Assembly (NCBI RefSeq): GCF_037975235.1
Contig: NZ_CP150241.1
Coordinates: 5,580,001-5,644,000 of the forward strand
Source: Paenibacillus sp. FSL R5-0341
Lineage (GTDB): Bacteria; Bacillota; Bacilli; Paenibacillales; Paenibacillaceae
Direction of reading: 5' to 3'
DNA length: 64,000 nucleotides
Below, one piece after another: positions 41,378-49,667 of this stretch (the stretch's first letter is position 1; every line of letters begins with the position of its first letter). The translations under genes were made by a program, and so were the position numbers. The notes under the pieces were generated by a model, which was not told the origin of the DNA, made no database searches, and saw nothing but the letters and a program-made list of their open reading frames with translations.

Positions 41378-42382
41378 ATGAATTCAGTTCAAAAATTGCG
41401 TTGGGGAATTCTTGGTAGCGCTAGCATTGCTGTGGAATCCGTCATTCCAGGCTTGCAGCAATCCGAGTTGAATGAAGTCACCGCGATCGCTAGTCGGGAC
41501 GAAGATAAAGCCAAACAGACGGCCGATCAACTCGGGATCGACAAGGCCTATGGCAGTTATGAAGCTTTGCTCGCAGATGATTCCATCGATGCCGTATATA
41601 TCCCGCTACCGAATCATTTGCATCGGGAATGGACGATCCGGGCTGCTGAGGCAGGCAAACATATTTTGTGCGAAAAACCACTGGCTCTGACTGAGCAGGA
41701 AGCTAAGGAGATGGTTCAAGCTTGTGCAGATGCAGGTGTGCAGCTGGCTGAAGCCTTCATGTACCGCCATCATCCACGTTACGATCAGATCAGGGATATC
41801 ATCGCCAGCGGTGAGATCGGTGAGATCCGCGGTATTCACAGTACATTTTCGTTCAATAACTCCAATGCATCCGGCAATGTCCGCTTTCGGCGGGATTGGG
41901 GCGGCGGTGCACTGTATGATATCGGATGTTATTCCATCAGCGTAGCACGTCTGCTGCTTGGTCAAGAGCCAAGTGCTGCCACTGTTATCGGCATGTTCTC
42001 CCCGCAGCATGATCAGGTCGATATGATGGCATCCGGATTGCTGGAATTCGATAATCACGTTGGCGTGACGTTTGACAGCAGCATGTGGGCAGCCTTCCGC
42101 AACACACTGGAAGTACTGGGGTCCGAGGGCATTATTGAAGTCCCTTCCGCATTTGTCAGCGAGCAAGATAACAGTTCGAACTTCTATGTAACAGCTGGCG
42201 GTGAACGCAGAGAGATTGAGGTCCCGCAAGTGAACCACTACTCTCTGCAGGGAGATGATATGGCACGTGCTGTACTTCTGGGCAAGGATCTGCGCTTCGC
42301 CCCTTCCGATGCAGTAGCTAATATGAAAGTATTGGAAGCTTGCCTTCGTTCAGCGGAACAACGTACACGAATTACACTATAA
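41378..42382 (+). CDS. Gfo/Idh/MocA-family dehydrogenase
   Basis: The 334-residue NAD(P)-dependent oxidoreductase has the Rossmann motif GILGSASIA at residues 9-17, IPLPNHLH near residue 75, and the family hallmark Glu-Lys-Pro in CEKPLALT near residue 98, whose Lys takes part in catalysis. The C-terminal half is the mixed sheet that binds a sugar or polyol. The family acts on glucose-fructose, inositol, scyllo-inositol and related sugars; the exact substrate is unknown. ACAGGAGG precedes the ATG. It is followed 20 bases later by an aldo/keto reductase gene. Confidence 0.92.
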   Translation: MNSVQKLRWGILGSASIAVESVIPGLQQSELNEVTAIASRDEDKAKQTADQLGIDKAYGSYEALLADDSIDAVYIPLPNHLHREWTIRAAEAGKHILCEKPLALTEQEAKEMVQACADAGVQLAEAFMYRHHPRYDQIRDIIASGEIGEIRGIHSTFSFNNSNASGNVRFRRDWGGGALYDIGCYSISVARLLLGQEPSAATVIGMFSPQHDQVDMMASGLLEFDNHVGVTFDSSMWAAFRNTLEVLGSEGIIEVPSAFVSEQDNSSNFYVTAGGERREIEVPQVNHYSLQGDDMARAVLLGKDLRFAPSDAVANMKVLEACLRSAEQRTRITL

Positions 42383-42402
42383 TCGAGAGGATGAACTGAC
42401 TT

Positions 42403-43350
42403 ATGGAATATATCGAAATTGCTGGTGCAGGTAAACCCGTCTCCAGACTGATTAAAGGAACCGATTATTTCGTGCATAATGCCTACGATAAAGCAGCTAC
42501 GAATATGGATGCTTTTCTGTCGATCGGCGGTAACACCGTCGATACAGCGCATATTTATTGTGATGGCGAAAGTGAAGAAGTCCTTGGTCGTTATATGAAA
42601 GAACGCGGTAACCGCGACCAGATTGTCATTCTCACCAAAGGTGCGCATCATGACCAGAACGGACCACGCGTTAACGCTGATGCCATCCGTAGTGATTTGC
42701 TGGAAAGTCTGGAGCGTCTTCAGACAGATCACGTAGAGATGTATGCTTTGCACCGGGATGATCCCAATACCCCTGTCAGTGTTATTCTTGAAGCACTGAA
42801 CGAACATATTGATTCCGGCAAAATCGGCGCGATCGGCGCCTCCAACTGGACCTGGCAACGGCTAGAGGAAGCCAATGCGTACGCTGCGGCGAATGGCCTG
42901 AAAGGTTTTACCTTCAGCAGTCCGAATCTCAGTCTCGCCAAAGCAAACGAACCTTTCTGGGAAGGTTGTGTGTCAGCAGATGCAGAGACGCTGGCATGGC
43001 ATGAGCAAACCAAGCTACCATTGCTGTCCTGGTCCTCCCAAGCACGTGGTTTCTTCACTGGACGATTTACACCTGAAGTTCGAGATAACGCCGATCTGGT
43101 GCGTGTATTCTATAGTGATGGCAACTGGGAACGTTTGCGCCGGGCTGAACAATTGGCGAATTCGAAGAAAACAACACCAATCCAGATTGCACTCGCTTAT
43201 GTATTGAATCAGACGTTCCCAACCTGTGCGCTGATCGGTGCTCAGAATCAGGCAGAACTACTCTCCTGTGATGAAGGTTCCCGTATCACGCTGACTCCTG
43301 CTGAAATCGCATGGTTGGATCTGGGCAGTAATGTGCCAGCTGGCATCTAA
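42403..43350 (+). CDS. Aldo/keto reductase
   Basis: The 315-residue protein is a TIM-barrel oxidoreductase with the complete catalytic tetrad: Asp47 and Tyr52 in NTVDTAHIY, Lys79 in ILTKGAHH, and His117 in YALHRDDP. NADPH-binding residues lie in the C-terminal SKKTTPIQIALAYVLNQ segment. GAGAGGATG lies shortly before the start. It is co-transcribed with the upstream dehydrogenase and ends in a terminator, so the two probably carry out consecutive redox steps on the same sugar or sugar acid. Confidence 0.92.
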   Translation: MEYIEIAGAGKPVSRLIKGTDYFVHNAYDKAATNMDAFLSIGGNTVDTAHIYCDGESEEVLGRYMKERGNRDQIVILTKGAHHDQNGPRVNADAIRSDLLESLERLQTDHVEMYALHRDDPNTPVSVILEALNEHIDSGKIGAIGASNWTWQRLEEANAYAAANGLKGFTFSSPNLSLAKANEPFWEGCVSADAETLAWHEQTKLPLLSWSSQARGFFTGRFTPEVRDNADLVRVFYSDGNWERLRRAEQLANSKKTTPIQIALAYVLNQTFPTCALIGAQNQAELLSCDEGSRITLTPAEIAWLDLGSNVPAGI

Positions 43351-43390
43351 AAAAGTTAATCATTCTATCATTACATCTAATGACTCCATG

Positions 43391-43430
43391 GGGCTGATAT
43401 TCCGCGATAGCGCGAGTTGTCAGCCCTTTT
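43391..43430 (+). terminator. Terminator of the dehydrogenase/reductase operon
   Basis: GGGCTGA and TCAGCCC pair around an inner CGCG-rich helix and are followed by TTTTC. Confidence 0.75.
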
Positions 43431-43524
43431 CTGTTCTGCACAAGCGATCAAATGCTCTACCCCTGCACAAATTACCGAATATACTGTTCACTTTCCTATC
43501 ACTTGCCTGGGTACAAATACAGAA

Positions 43525-43560
43525 GGACTTACCCCAGAACACATCTCTGAAGGTAAGTCC
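43525..43560 (-). terminator. Hairpin after the second dehydrogenase operon
   Basis: GGACTTACC and GGTAAGTCC form a perfect nine-base stem. The tail on the minus strand is only TTCTGTATTT, so termination strength is uncertain. Confidence 0.55.
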
Positions 43561-43618
43561 CTTATATCATAGATTAAGACATATAGAATGTTAGAATTTG
43601 CACTGTCATTCGGTTGGA

Positions 43619-44644
43619 TTACAGCTTAATGATCTGACCTGTTTTCTCGGATTCGAATGCTGCCAGGATCACTTGCAGGGAACGCAAACCCTCTTCCCCG
43701 GAAATCGCTGGAGGTGTTTGAGTCACAATCGACTCTACAAAAGCGTCAATTACGCCACTCGGCACTTGTTTCTCGTTGGTAGCCATGGCACCGACTTTGT
43801 ATGTCTCAACTGTACCATTGGTCAGCTCAACAATAACTTCATCGCCTTCGACTGTTCCGATCTTCATAACACCATTCTCACACCACAGAACTGTACTATT
43901 GTCTCCGGCTCTGTATTGTGTCCAGCTCGCTACCAGCGTTCCGATCGCTCCGCTCTTCATACGAAGCAAGCAAGTCGCGTTATCGTCAACCTTAGTACCT
44001 TCTTTGTGCAGTGTGCTGATGAAACCAGCTACTTCAGATACTTCATCGTTCAGCAAGTAACGGATGAAGTCTGATTTGTGTACGCCCAGGTCGCCCATAG
44101 CGCCCATAATGGCTTCTTCTTTGCGGAAGAACCAGCTTTCAGCTCCGTCCACACTCCATGCTTCCGGACCCGGGTGACCGAAGGATGTACGGAAATTCAG
44201 AACTTTTCCGAGTTTACCGGAGTCGAGAATTTCTTTTGCTTTCACGTGAGGAGGCATCAGGCGCTGGTTGTGTCCAACCATCAGATACACACCATTTTTC
44301 TTGGCAGCTTCGATCATTTGCTCGCCTTCTTCAGTGGATACTGCCATTGGTTTCTCCACCAATACATGCTTGCCTGCATTTGCAGCAGCAATCGCCATTG
44401 GTGCATGCAGATAGTTTGGTGTACACACACTAACGGCATCTACCGTTTCGTTAGCAAGCAATTCTTCGTAACTGGAGTACGCTTTACCGCCGTAAGTCTC
44501 GGCCATCTTCTCCGCACGCTCCACGATCGGATCTGCAAAAGCGACAAGTTCTATGTTCTCATTGGCAGCGTACTCTGGAATATGTCTGCGCTCGGCAATG
44601 GCTCCACAGCCGAATACAGCAACTTTAATTTTACTCATGTACAT
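43619..44644 (-). CDS. Gfo/Idh/MocA-family dehydrogenase, second copy
   Basis: The 341-residue oxidoreductase has the Rossmann motif VAVFGCGAIAERRHIP at its start, VCTPNYLHAPMAI near residue 75 and the hallmark VEKPMAVS near 98. It is only distantly like the copy at 41378. It lies behind the TIM-barrel isomerase gene on the same strand, 49 bases away, a pairing seen in inositol and other polyol pathways. AAAGGAG precedes two possible starts, 44644 and 44638; either fits. The substrate is not identifiable. Confidence 0.92.
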   Translation of the reverse strand: MYMSKIKVAVFGCGAIAERRHIPEYAANENIELVAFADPIVERAEKMAETYGGKAYSSYEELLANETVDAVSVCTPNYLHAPMAIAAANAGKHVLVEKPMAVSTEEGEQMIEAAKKNGVYLMVGHNQRLMPPHVKAKEILDSGKLGKVLNFRTSFGHPGPEAWSVDGAESWFFRKEEAIMGAMGDLGVHKSDFIRYLLNDEVSEVAGFISTLHKEGTKVDDNATCLLRMKSGAIGTLVASWTQYRAGDNSTVLWCENGVMKIGTVEGDEVIVELTNGTVETYKVGAMATNEKQVPSGVIDAFVESIVTQTPPAISGEEGLRSLQVILAAFESEKTGQIIKL

Positions 44645-44693
44645 AAGTCTCCTTTGACAAATAGATTAGCATTTTTCATGGTTCGATGGTCCA

Positions 44694-45470
44694 TTAGAAT
44701 TGGTTCAGGTAGTTTTCTTTCAACCAGTTGTAGCTATTGGATACGCTCTCAAGTGGAGGATTCTGACATACGTCTTGTTCCACGATCAACCACTCCACAC
44801 CTGCATTCGTAGCGCCTTCAATAACAGCTGGCAGGTCAACCGAACCTTGTCCCAGTTCCAGTGTTTTCATCTGGCCCTGTTCGTCTTTGCTGAAGTCCTT
44901 CAGATGAAGCAGCGGCAAGCGACCCGCATATTTATTAATATACTCGATCGGATTTTGTCCCGCAAATTGTACCCAACATACGTCCATTTCCACTTTTACC
45001 GCTTCCGGTGATGTTTGAGCGAACATGGCATCAAACGCATTGGCATCGCCAACCTGGCCGTGGAATTCAAAGTCATGGTTATGGTAACCAAAGATCAATC
45101 CTTGCTTCGCTGCTTCAGCTCCATATTGTTGTAACTCAGCGAATAGCTTGGTCCAACCTTCTGCATTCTCAGGACGATCTTCTGGCATCAGGTAAGGGCA
45201 AATGATATATTGTGCACCAATTGTTTTCAGGTAATCGATCTGTTTTTGCAAGTCTTCGCGCATCGCATGGAGTGAAACGTGGCTGCTGAATCCTTTCAGT
45301 CCAAGTTCATCTAGTAGCGCTTTCATTTCCTCAGCTGGAATATCGCCATATCCGGCAAACTCCACGCCTTCATATCCAAGGGCCGCTACCTTACGCAACG
45401 TACCACGAAAATCTGCTGCAGTTTCATCACGGAGTGTAAACAATTGCAAACCAATATTAAGTTTTTTCAT
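44694..45470 (-). CDS. Sugar phosphate isomerase/epimerase (xylose-isomerase-like TIM barrel)
   Basis: The 258-residue protein is of the AP-endonuclease-2/xylose-isomerase-like barrel family. Visible landmarks are GLQLFTLRDE at the first strand, YEGVEFAGYG, FGYHNHDFEF near residue 150 with metal-binding His, VEMDVCWVQFAG near 178, LLHLKDF near 207, and LIVEQDV near 240; the Glu, Asp, His and Glu in these are the usual divalent metal ligands. It would epimerise or isomerise a ketose or ketose acid. It heads the operon with the dehydrogenase downstream. Confidence 0.9.
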   Translation of the reverse strand: MKKLNIGLQLFTLRDETAADFRGTLRKVAALGYEGVEFAGYGDIPAEEMKALLDELGLKGFSSHVSLHAMREDLQKQIDYLKTIGAQYIICPYLMPEDRPENAEGWTKLFAELQQYGAEAAKQGLIFGYHNHDFEFHGQVGDANAFDAMFAQTSPEAVKVEMDVCWVQFAGQNPIEYINKYAGRLPLLHLKDFSKDEQGQMKTLELGQGSVDLPAVIEGATNAGVEWLIVEQDVCQNPPLESVSNSYNWLKENYLNQF

Positions 45471-45668
45471 GTAGGATACACCTCTGTTCTCAAATTTGCT
45501 TTCATTGCTCTATCTGGTATCATCCTAACGCAAAACAGGCTAGAATGAACATATACAATATAGTCAGAACATGAACTATCTGATCAAATTTTATTTCCAT
45601 CATTTTGCATCTATAGAATGTAGCCCATTTGAATGCATGCAGGATGAACATATTGGGGGATTTCATCT

Positions 45669-46499
45669 TTGGATACGTTAGAGACATCTGTGCTGATCTG
45701 TGACTACTCATATCACTATAAAGCGTTCACTCATAATATGAAGGGCGAGCTGCAAACCTATCTGTTTCGTCTGCAGACCGAAGGCTCGTGCAAAGTGTAT
45801 GTACAGGATAAAGAATTCAGGATGACCAGCGGGGATTTATTGCTGCTCAAGCCTGGTGACGATTACCATCTCGTGGTCGATGAACCACATAAGGAAGGAC
45901 GTTTGTCCAGCGGAGATTATTATCTGTTCTGTGAAGGCAGCTGGATCGAGAACTGGTGGAAACGGCAGCATCGATCTACCGTGAGCCGGATAGGACTCGA
46001 TGATAAGTTGATCAGCCTATGGCGAAATATGCTTCTAGAGAAGCGTCGCGGACCTCTTGAGGAAAATGCGGAGCTAAAGGATGCGTTACTGCGCGGATTA
46101 TGTCTTTATATCGACCGGGCAATCACCGAGAATATTCAGACGGATCGGGCAATTTCCTCTGCGTTGAAGTTAAAACGTTTTATCGAGGAGCATGCCACGG
46201 TTACCTTTAAACTTGAAGAAGCGGCACGTTATGCCGGACTCAGCCTGTCACGTGCCGTGCGTTTATTTAAGGAGCATTACAATCAGACTATGATTCAATA
46301 CGCGATTGAGATTCGTCTGAATGCGGCGTTGGAACGCATGAAATACAGTGAAATGACACTGGAGCATATTGCGGAATCTTGCGGTTTTGCAAGCTATTCC
46401 TATTTCCACCGGGTATTCCGGGCGCACTTCGGTGTGTCCCCCGCGGAGTATCTCAAATCCAGACAACATGAGCCTATCGATGATCTGGAGCATGTATGA
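45669..46499 (+). CDS. AraC-family regulator, second copy
   Basis: The 276-residue protein has an N-terminal cupin-like sensor (LYVQDKEFRMTSGDLLLLKPGDDYHL, read in part) and a C-terminal AraC domain from about residue 170 (AARYAGLSLSRAVRLFKEHY, and ESCGFASYSYFHRVFRAHFGVSP read in part). The start is TTG at 45669, eight bases after GGGGGA; no good ATG lies near. It is divergent from the isomerase/dehydrogenase operon and probably controls it, mirroring the arrangement at 40420-43350. Confidence 0.9.
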   Translation: MDTLETSVLICDYSYHYKAFTHNMKGELQTYLFRLQTEGSCKVYVQDKEFRMTSGDLLLLKPGDDYHLVVDEPHKEGRLSSGDYYLFCEGSWIENWWKRQHRSTVSRIGLDDKLISLWRNMLLEKRRGPLEENAELKDALLRGLCLYIDRAITENIQTDRAISSALKLKRFIEEHATVTFKLEEAARYAGLSLSRAVRLFKEHYNQTMIQYAIEIRLNAALERMKYSEMTLEHIAESCGFASYSYFHRVFRAHFGVSPAEYLKSRQHEPIDDLEHV

Positions 46500-46517
46500 C
46501 CTGCAGTTTCAGATTAG

Positions 46518-46550
46518 AAACCCATGACCTTAAAGAGGTTCATGGGTTTA
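46518..46550 (+). terminator. Terminator of the AraC gene
   Basis: AAACCCATGACCT and AGGTTCATGGGTTT form a near-perfect stem; a weak T-run follows. Confidence 0.7.
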
Positions 46551-46588
46551 TCCATTAAATTCACATCAATCATACTGGAGCGATACAT

Positions 46589-47290
46589 ATGCTAACCCAC
46601 CCGCGCAAAGTCCTCATCATCGAGGATGAACCGGATATTTCGCGTATCCTGCGAGATTATCTAACCAAAAATCAATATGAAGCCGCCGTGGCAGCCACTG
46701 GTCAAGACGGGCTTCAGATTATGGAGCTTATTCAACCGGACTACATTATTCTAGACATTATGCTTCCAGATATGGACGGAATTGAGGTGTGCCGTGAAAT
46801 CCGACGACGCAATAATATCCCCATCCTTATTCTGAGCGCTAGAGGCAGCGATACCGATAAGGTACTTGGCCTTGGCTTTGGAGCAGACGATTATATGACC
46901 AAGCCCTTCTCGCTGAGCGAACTGTTAGCACGAATCAATGCCCACTTTAGACGTTACGACAGCATGACATCGGATCAGGACAGAACAGATCTACTGCGTC
47001 TTGGAAACCTTATGATTGATAAAAAAGCCTATAAAGTTACATTGAACGGATTAGAAGTTTCTCTGTCCGCCAAAGAATTCGAATTACTTCATTATCTGGC
47101 AAGCCATAAGAATCAGGTGTTCTCCAAAGCCCAGTTGCTTGACGCCATCTGGGGATATGCAACCTACGGCGATGAAAATACCGTAACCGTATACATTCGC
47201 AGACTGCGTGAAAAAATCGAGGCAGATGCCTCGCATCCGACCGTTCTGAAGACGGTATGGGGTGTCGGTTACAAATTCAATTACGAATAA
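46589..47290 (+). CDS. OmpR/PhoB-family response regulator
   Basis: The 233-residue protein has a receiver domain (IEDEPD, Asp56 in LDIMLPDMDG, Lys in MTKPFS) and a C-terminal winged helix with VFSKAQLLDAIWGYATYGDEN (read in part) and VLKTVWGVGYKFNYE. It is co-transcribed with the histidine kinase 20 bases downstream, and together they precede an ABC transporter of the MacB type, the likely target. It is clearly distinct from the regulator at 2174-2890. Confidence 0.93.
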   Translation: MLTHPRKVLIIEDEPDISRILRDYLTKNQYEAAVAATGQDGLQIMELIQPDYIILDIMLPDMDGIEVCREIRRRNNIPILILSARGSDTDKVLGLGFGADDYMTKPFSLSELLARINAHFRRYDSMTSDQDRTDLLRLGNLMIDKKAYKVTLNGLEVSLSAKEFELLHYLASHKNQVFSKAQLLDAIWGYATYGDENTVTVYIRRLREKIEADASHPTVLKTVWGVGYKFNYE

Positions 47291-47310
47291 GTGAGATTGG
47301 AGGCTCCCAC

Positions 47311-48759
47311 ATGTCATTGAACAGCTGGTCCAAACGCTGGTTGTTAACAACACTTGGCCTTCTGATTATTATAGTTTTAAGTATCCTTGCGCTGGCGATA
47401 ATGCTATTTCAAAATCGAAATTCTGAACAATCCAACCTGTCCATAAATCAGGTTCGCCTCACGATCAATCCAACTCTGCTCGCTTTGGAGCAAAATCATC
47501 AGTATCTCAATGAACAAAATATTCATGAAGATATACGTTCCATCGCCAGAGAAAGTGGGGTTCTACTTACCTATGTGGACCTGGATGGAACAGTGATCAT
47601 GTCCTCCGCCCCAGGCTCTGAAGGAACTCAAGTTAACCTGCGTTCATCCCTTCATTATGATCTGCATCATGCCGCGCAGGCTACGGACGGTAACCAATTA
47701 CTTGATATTGCGTTTCCCGTGATGGACGGACCCGTGGGAAGTCAGATCGGCAATGCCATCTTTTCCATCCCCCAAGCTATGGTTACGGTTCAGAAACCGA
47801 TGACTGTTCCGATGATATGGATTAGCGTACTCTTGCTCCTGTCACTGATCCTGAGTTTATTTCTATTCTGGATGAAACGAAAACTGGATAAGCACCTGCT
47901 CTCTCCCATCCATCAATTGAAGCTTCATGCGGAATCCATCCTCAAAGGTAATTATGAAGAAAAGATTCAGTACAACCAGATCAATGAATTGAGCGAAGTG
48001 TTTGCCATGTTTGACCTGATGCGCACAGAAATCAAGCATATGAACGACCTGCGTATCCAGCAGGAACAAGCACAAAAAGAACTCATCACCAATATATCTC
48101 ATGATATTAAAACACCGATTACCACGATAAAAGCATACATAGAAGCTATTGAGGAAGGACTATGCAACGATCAGGAAACGCTAATGGAATATATGAGAGT
48201 CATGCGTACCCATACGGATAAAACAGCCCGGCTTGTGGAGGATCTGCTGGTTCATGCACTTCAGGAACTGGGGCAAATTTCGGTGGAACCCCTTGAAAAG
48301 TACAGTGGTCCTGTACTTGACGCTATGTTGAAACCTATTGAACATGTAATACTCACAAGAGGTCTAGTCTATGACGGGCCCAAGTCCAACCACATTCCCA
48401 ATGTGTTAATCGCTATCGACCCTATCCGAATTGAACAAGTCATCTCCAATCTTGTCGCCAATGCCCTCAAACATACAGCTCAGGGAGATACGATACGTAT
48501 AGACACGGAACTGGAATCTGGGCATTTGAAAGTGACCATCACCGACTCGGGTCAGGGCATACGTGTACAGGACATGCCGTTTGTTTTCCAACGTTATTTC
48601 AAAGGCCAGGCTAGTCATGCAGACCAACATGTTCAGGAAGGTACAGGGCTGGGTCTTTCCATCTGCCAAAGCATTATTGAAGCACACGGAGGCCGTATTT
48701 CTTTTACTAGTAAAGAAGGAGAAGGTACGACCTTCCGATTCTATCTGCCGATCTGCTGA
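47311..48759 (+). CDS. Sensor histidine kinase with extracytoplasmic domain
   Basis: The 482-residue kinase has membrane spans at about residues 11-33 and 168-187 enclosing a sensor domain of about 135 residues, a HAMP linker, the H-box NISHDIKTPITT with His264, and an ATPase domain (NLVANALKHTAQG, DSGQGIR, GTGLGLSI). TTGGAGG precedes the ATG at 47311; an in-frame GTG at 47257 lies inside the regulator gene and is less likely. The sensor probably detects an envelope stress or a peptide outside the cell. Confidence 0.93.
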   Translation: MSLNSWSKRWLLTTLGLLIIIVLSILALAIMLFQNRNSEQSNLSINQVRLTINPTLLALEQNHQYLNEQNIHEDIRSIARESGVLLTYVDLDGTVIMSSAPGSEGTQVNLRSSLHYDLHHAAQATDGNQLLDIAFPVMDGPVGSQIGNAIFSIPQAMVTVQKPMTVPMIWISVLLLLSLILSLFLFWMKRKLDKHLLSPIHQLKLHAESILKGNYEEKIQYNQINELSEVFAMFDLMRTEIKHMNDLRIQQEQAQKELITNISHDIKTPITTIKAYIEAIEEGLCNDQETLMEYMRVMRTHTDKTARLVEDLLVHALQELGQISVEPLEKYSGPVLDAMLKPIEHVILTRGLVYDGPKSNHIPNVLIAIDPIRIEQVISNLVANALKHTAQGDTIRIDTELESGHLKVTITDSGQGIRVQDMPFVFQRYFKGQASHADQHVQEGTGLGLSICQSIIEAHGGRISFTSKEGEGTTFRFYLPIC

Positions 48760-48906
48760 GCCCACACTCCAAAGCTATTGTGCGGAGCAGCCTTCCATTT
48801 CCGAATTAACTTAGGTGCCTGTAATACTTTATTCATAATTTGATAAGGCTTTCTCAACATCCCTCCTCTAGAATGAATCCTATACTGCACTCGGGAGTGA
48901 TTCGAC

Positions 48907-49665
48907 TTGTCGAAAAAAGTGATTATCCGTGCACAGAATCTGTGCAAGACGTACAACAGCGGAAGTGAGCAACATCATGCCATCCGTAATGTCGATCTCG
49001 ATATCTATGAAGGGGAATTCACGGTCATCATGGGTAACTCTGGCTCTGGCAAATCAACCCTCTTATATCTGCTTAGCGGACTGGATCAGATTACAGCTGG
49101 TGAAGTTTATTTTCGTGACCAGCGGATCGACGCTTATCGTGAACGGGAAATGTCCGACTTCCGCACGCGCCGAATCGGTTATATTTATCAAAGTATAAAT
49201 TTGGTCCCGGACCTTTCCATCAAAGAGAACATTGCTTTACCGGGATATATCGCTGGAAACAAAAAGAAAGACATCCAATCAAGGGCTACTGAGCTGATGA
49301 ATGCCATGGATATTGATGAACAGCGTAACCGCCTCCCCTCTCAGACGTCTGGAGGACAGCAGCAACGAGCAGCCATTGCACGAGCTTTGATCAATTCGCC
49401 GGATATCATCTTTGCGGATGAACCGACCGGAAGCTTGAACCTGGAACACGGCACCGCCGTTCTCGATATCCTTACGGATATCCACCGCAAGGGACAGTCT
49501 GTTGTTATGGTTACGCATGATATAAAAGCAGCCTGCCGGGCAGACCGCCTAATCTATATTCAGGACGGCAAGATTGGTGGAATCCTTGAGTTCGATACCT
49601 ATGACGAACATCAAATTCAAGATCGTGAAGCGATCATCTTCGCTTTGGTTACGGGAAAGGAATAA
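48907..49665 (+). CDS. ABC transporter ATP-binding protein, MacB/LolD type
   Basis: The 252-residue ATPase has Walker A GNSGSGKSTL near residue 45, the Q-loop in YIYQSINLVPDLS, signature TSGGQQQRAAIARAL, Walker B IIFADEPTGSLN and H-loop VTHD. This is the subfamily that drives FtsX-like permeases in mechanotransmission systems. The start is TTG, nine bases after GGGAG. The usual LSGGQ is replaced by TSGGQ, which occurs in this family. It stands 147 bases after the kinase gene, where a regulator-controlled promoter may lie. Confidence 0.92.
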   Translation: MSKKVIIRAQNLCKTYNSGSEQHHAIRNVDLDIYEGEFTVIMGNSGSGKSTLLYLLSGLDQITAGEVYFRDQRIDAYREREMSDFRTRRIGYIYQSINLVPDLSIKENIALPGYIAGNKKKDIQSRATELMNAMDIDEQRNRLPSQTSGGQQQRAAIARALINSPDIIFADEPTGSLNLEHGTAVLDILTDIHRKGQSVVMVTHDIKAACRADRLIYIQDGKIGGILEFDTYDEHQIQDREAIIFALVTGKE

Positions 49666-49667
49666 CG

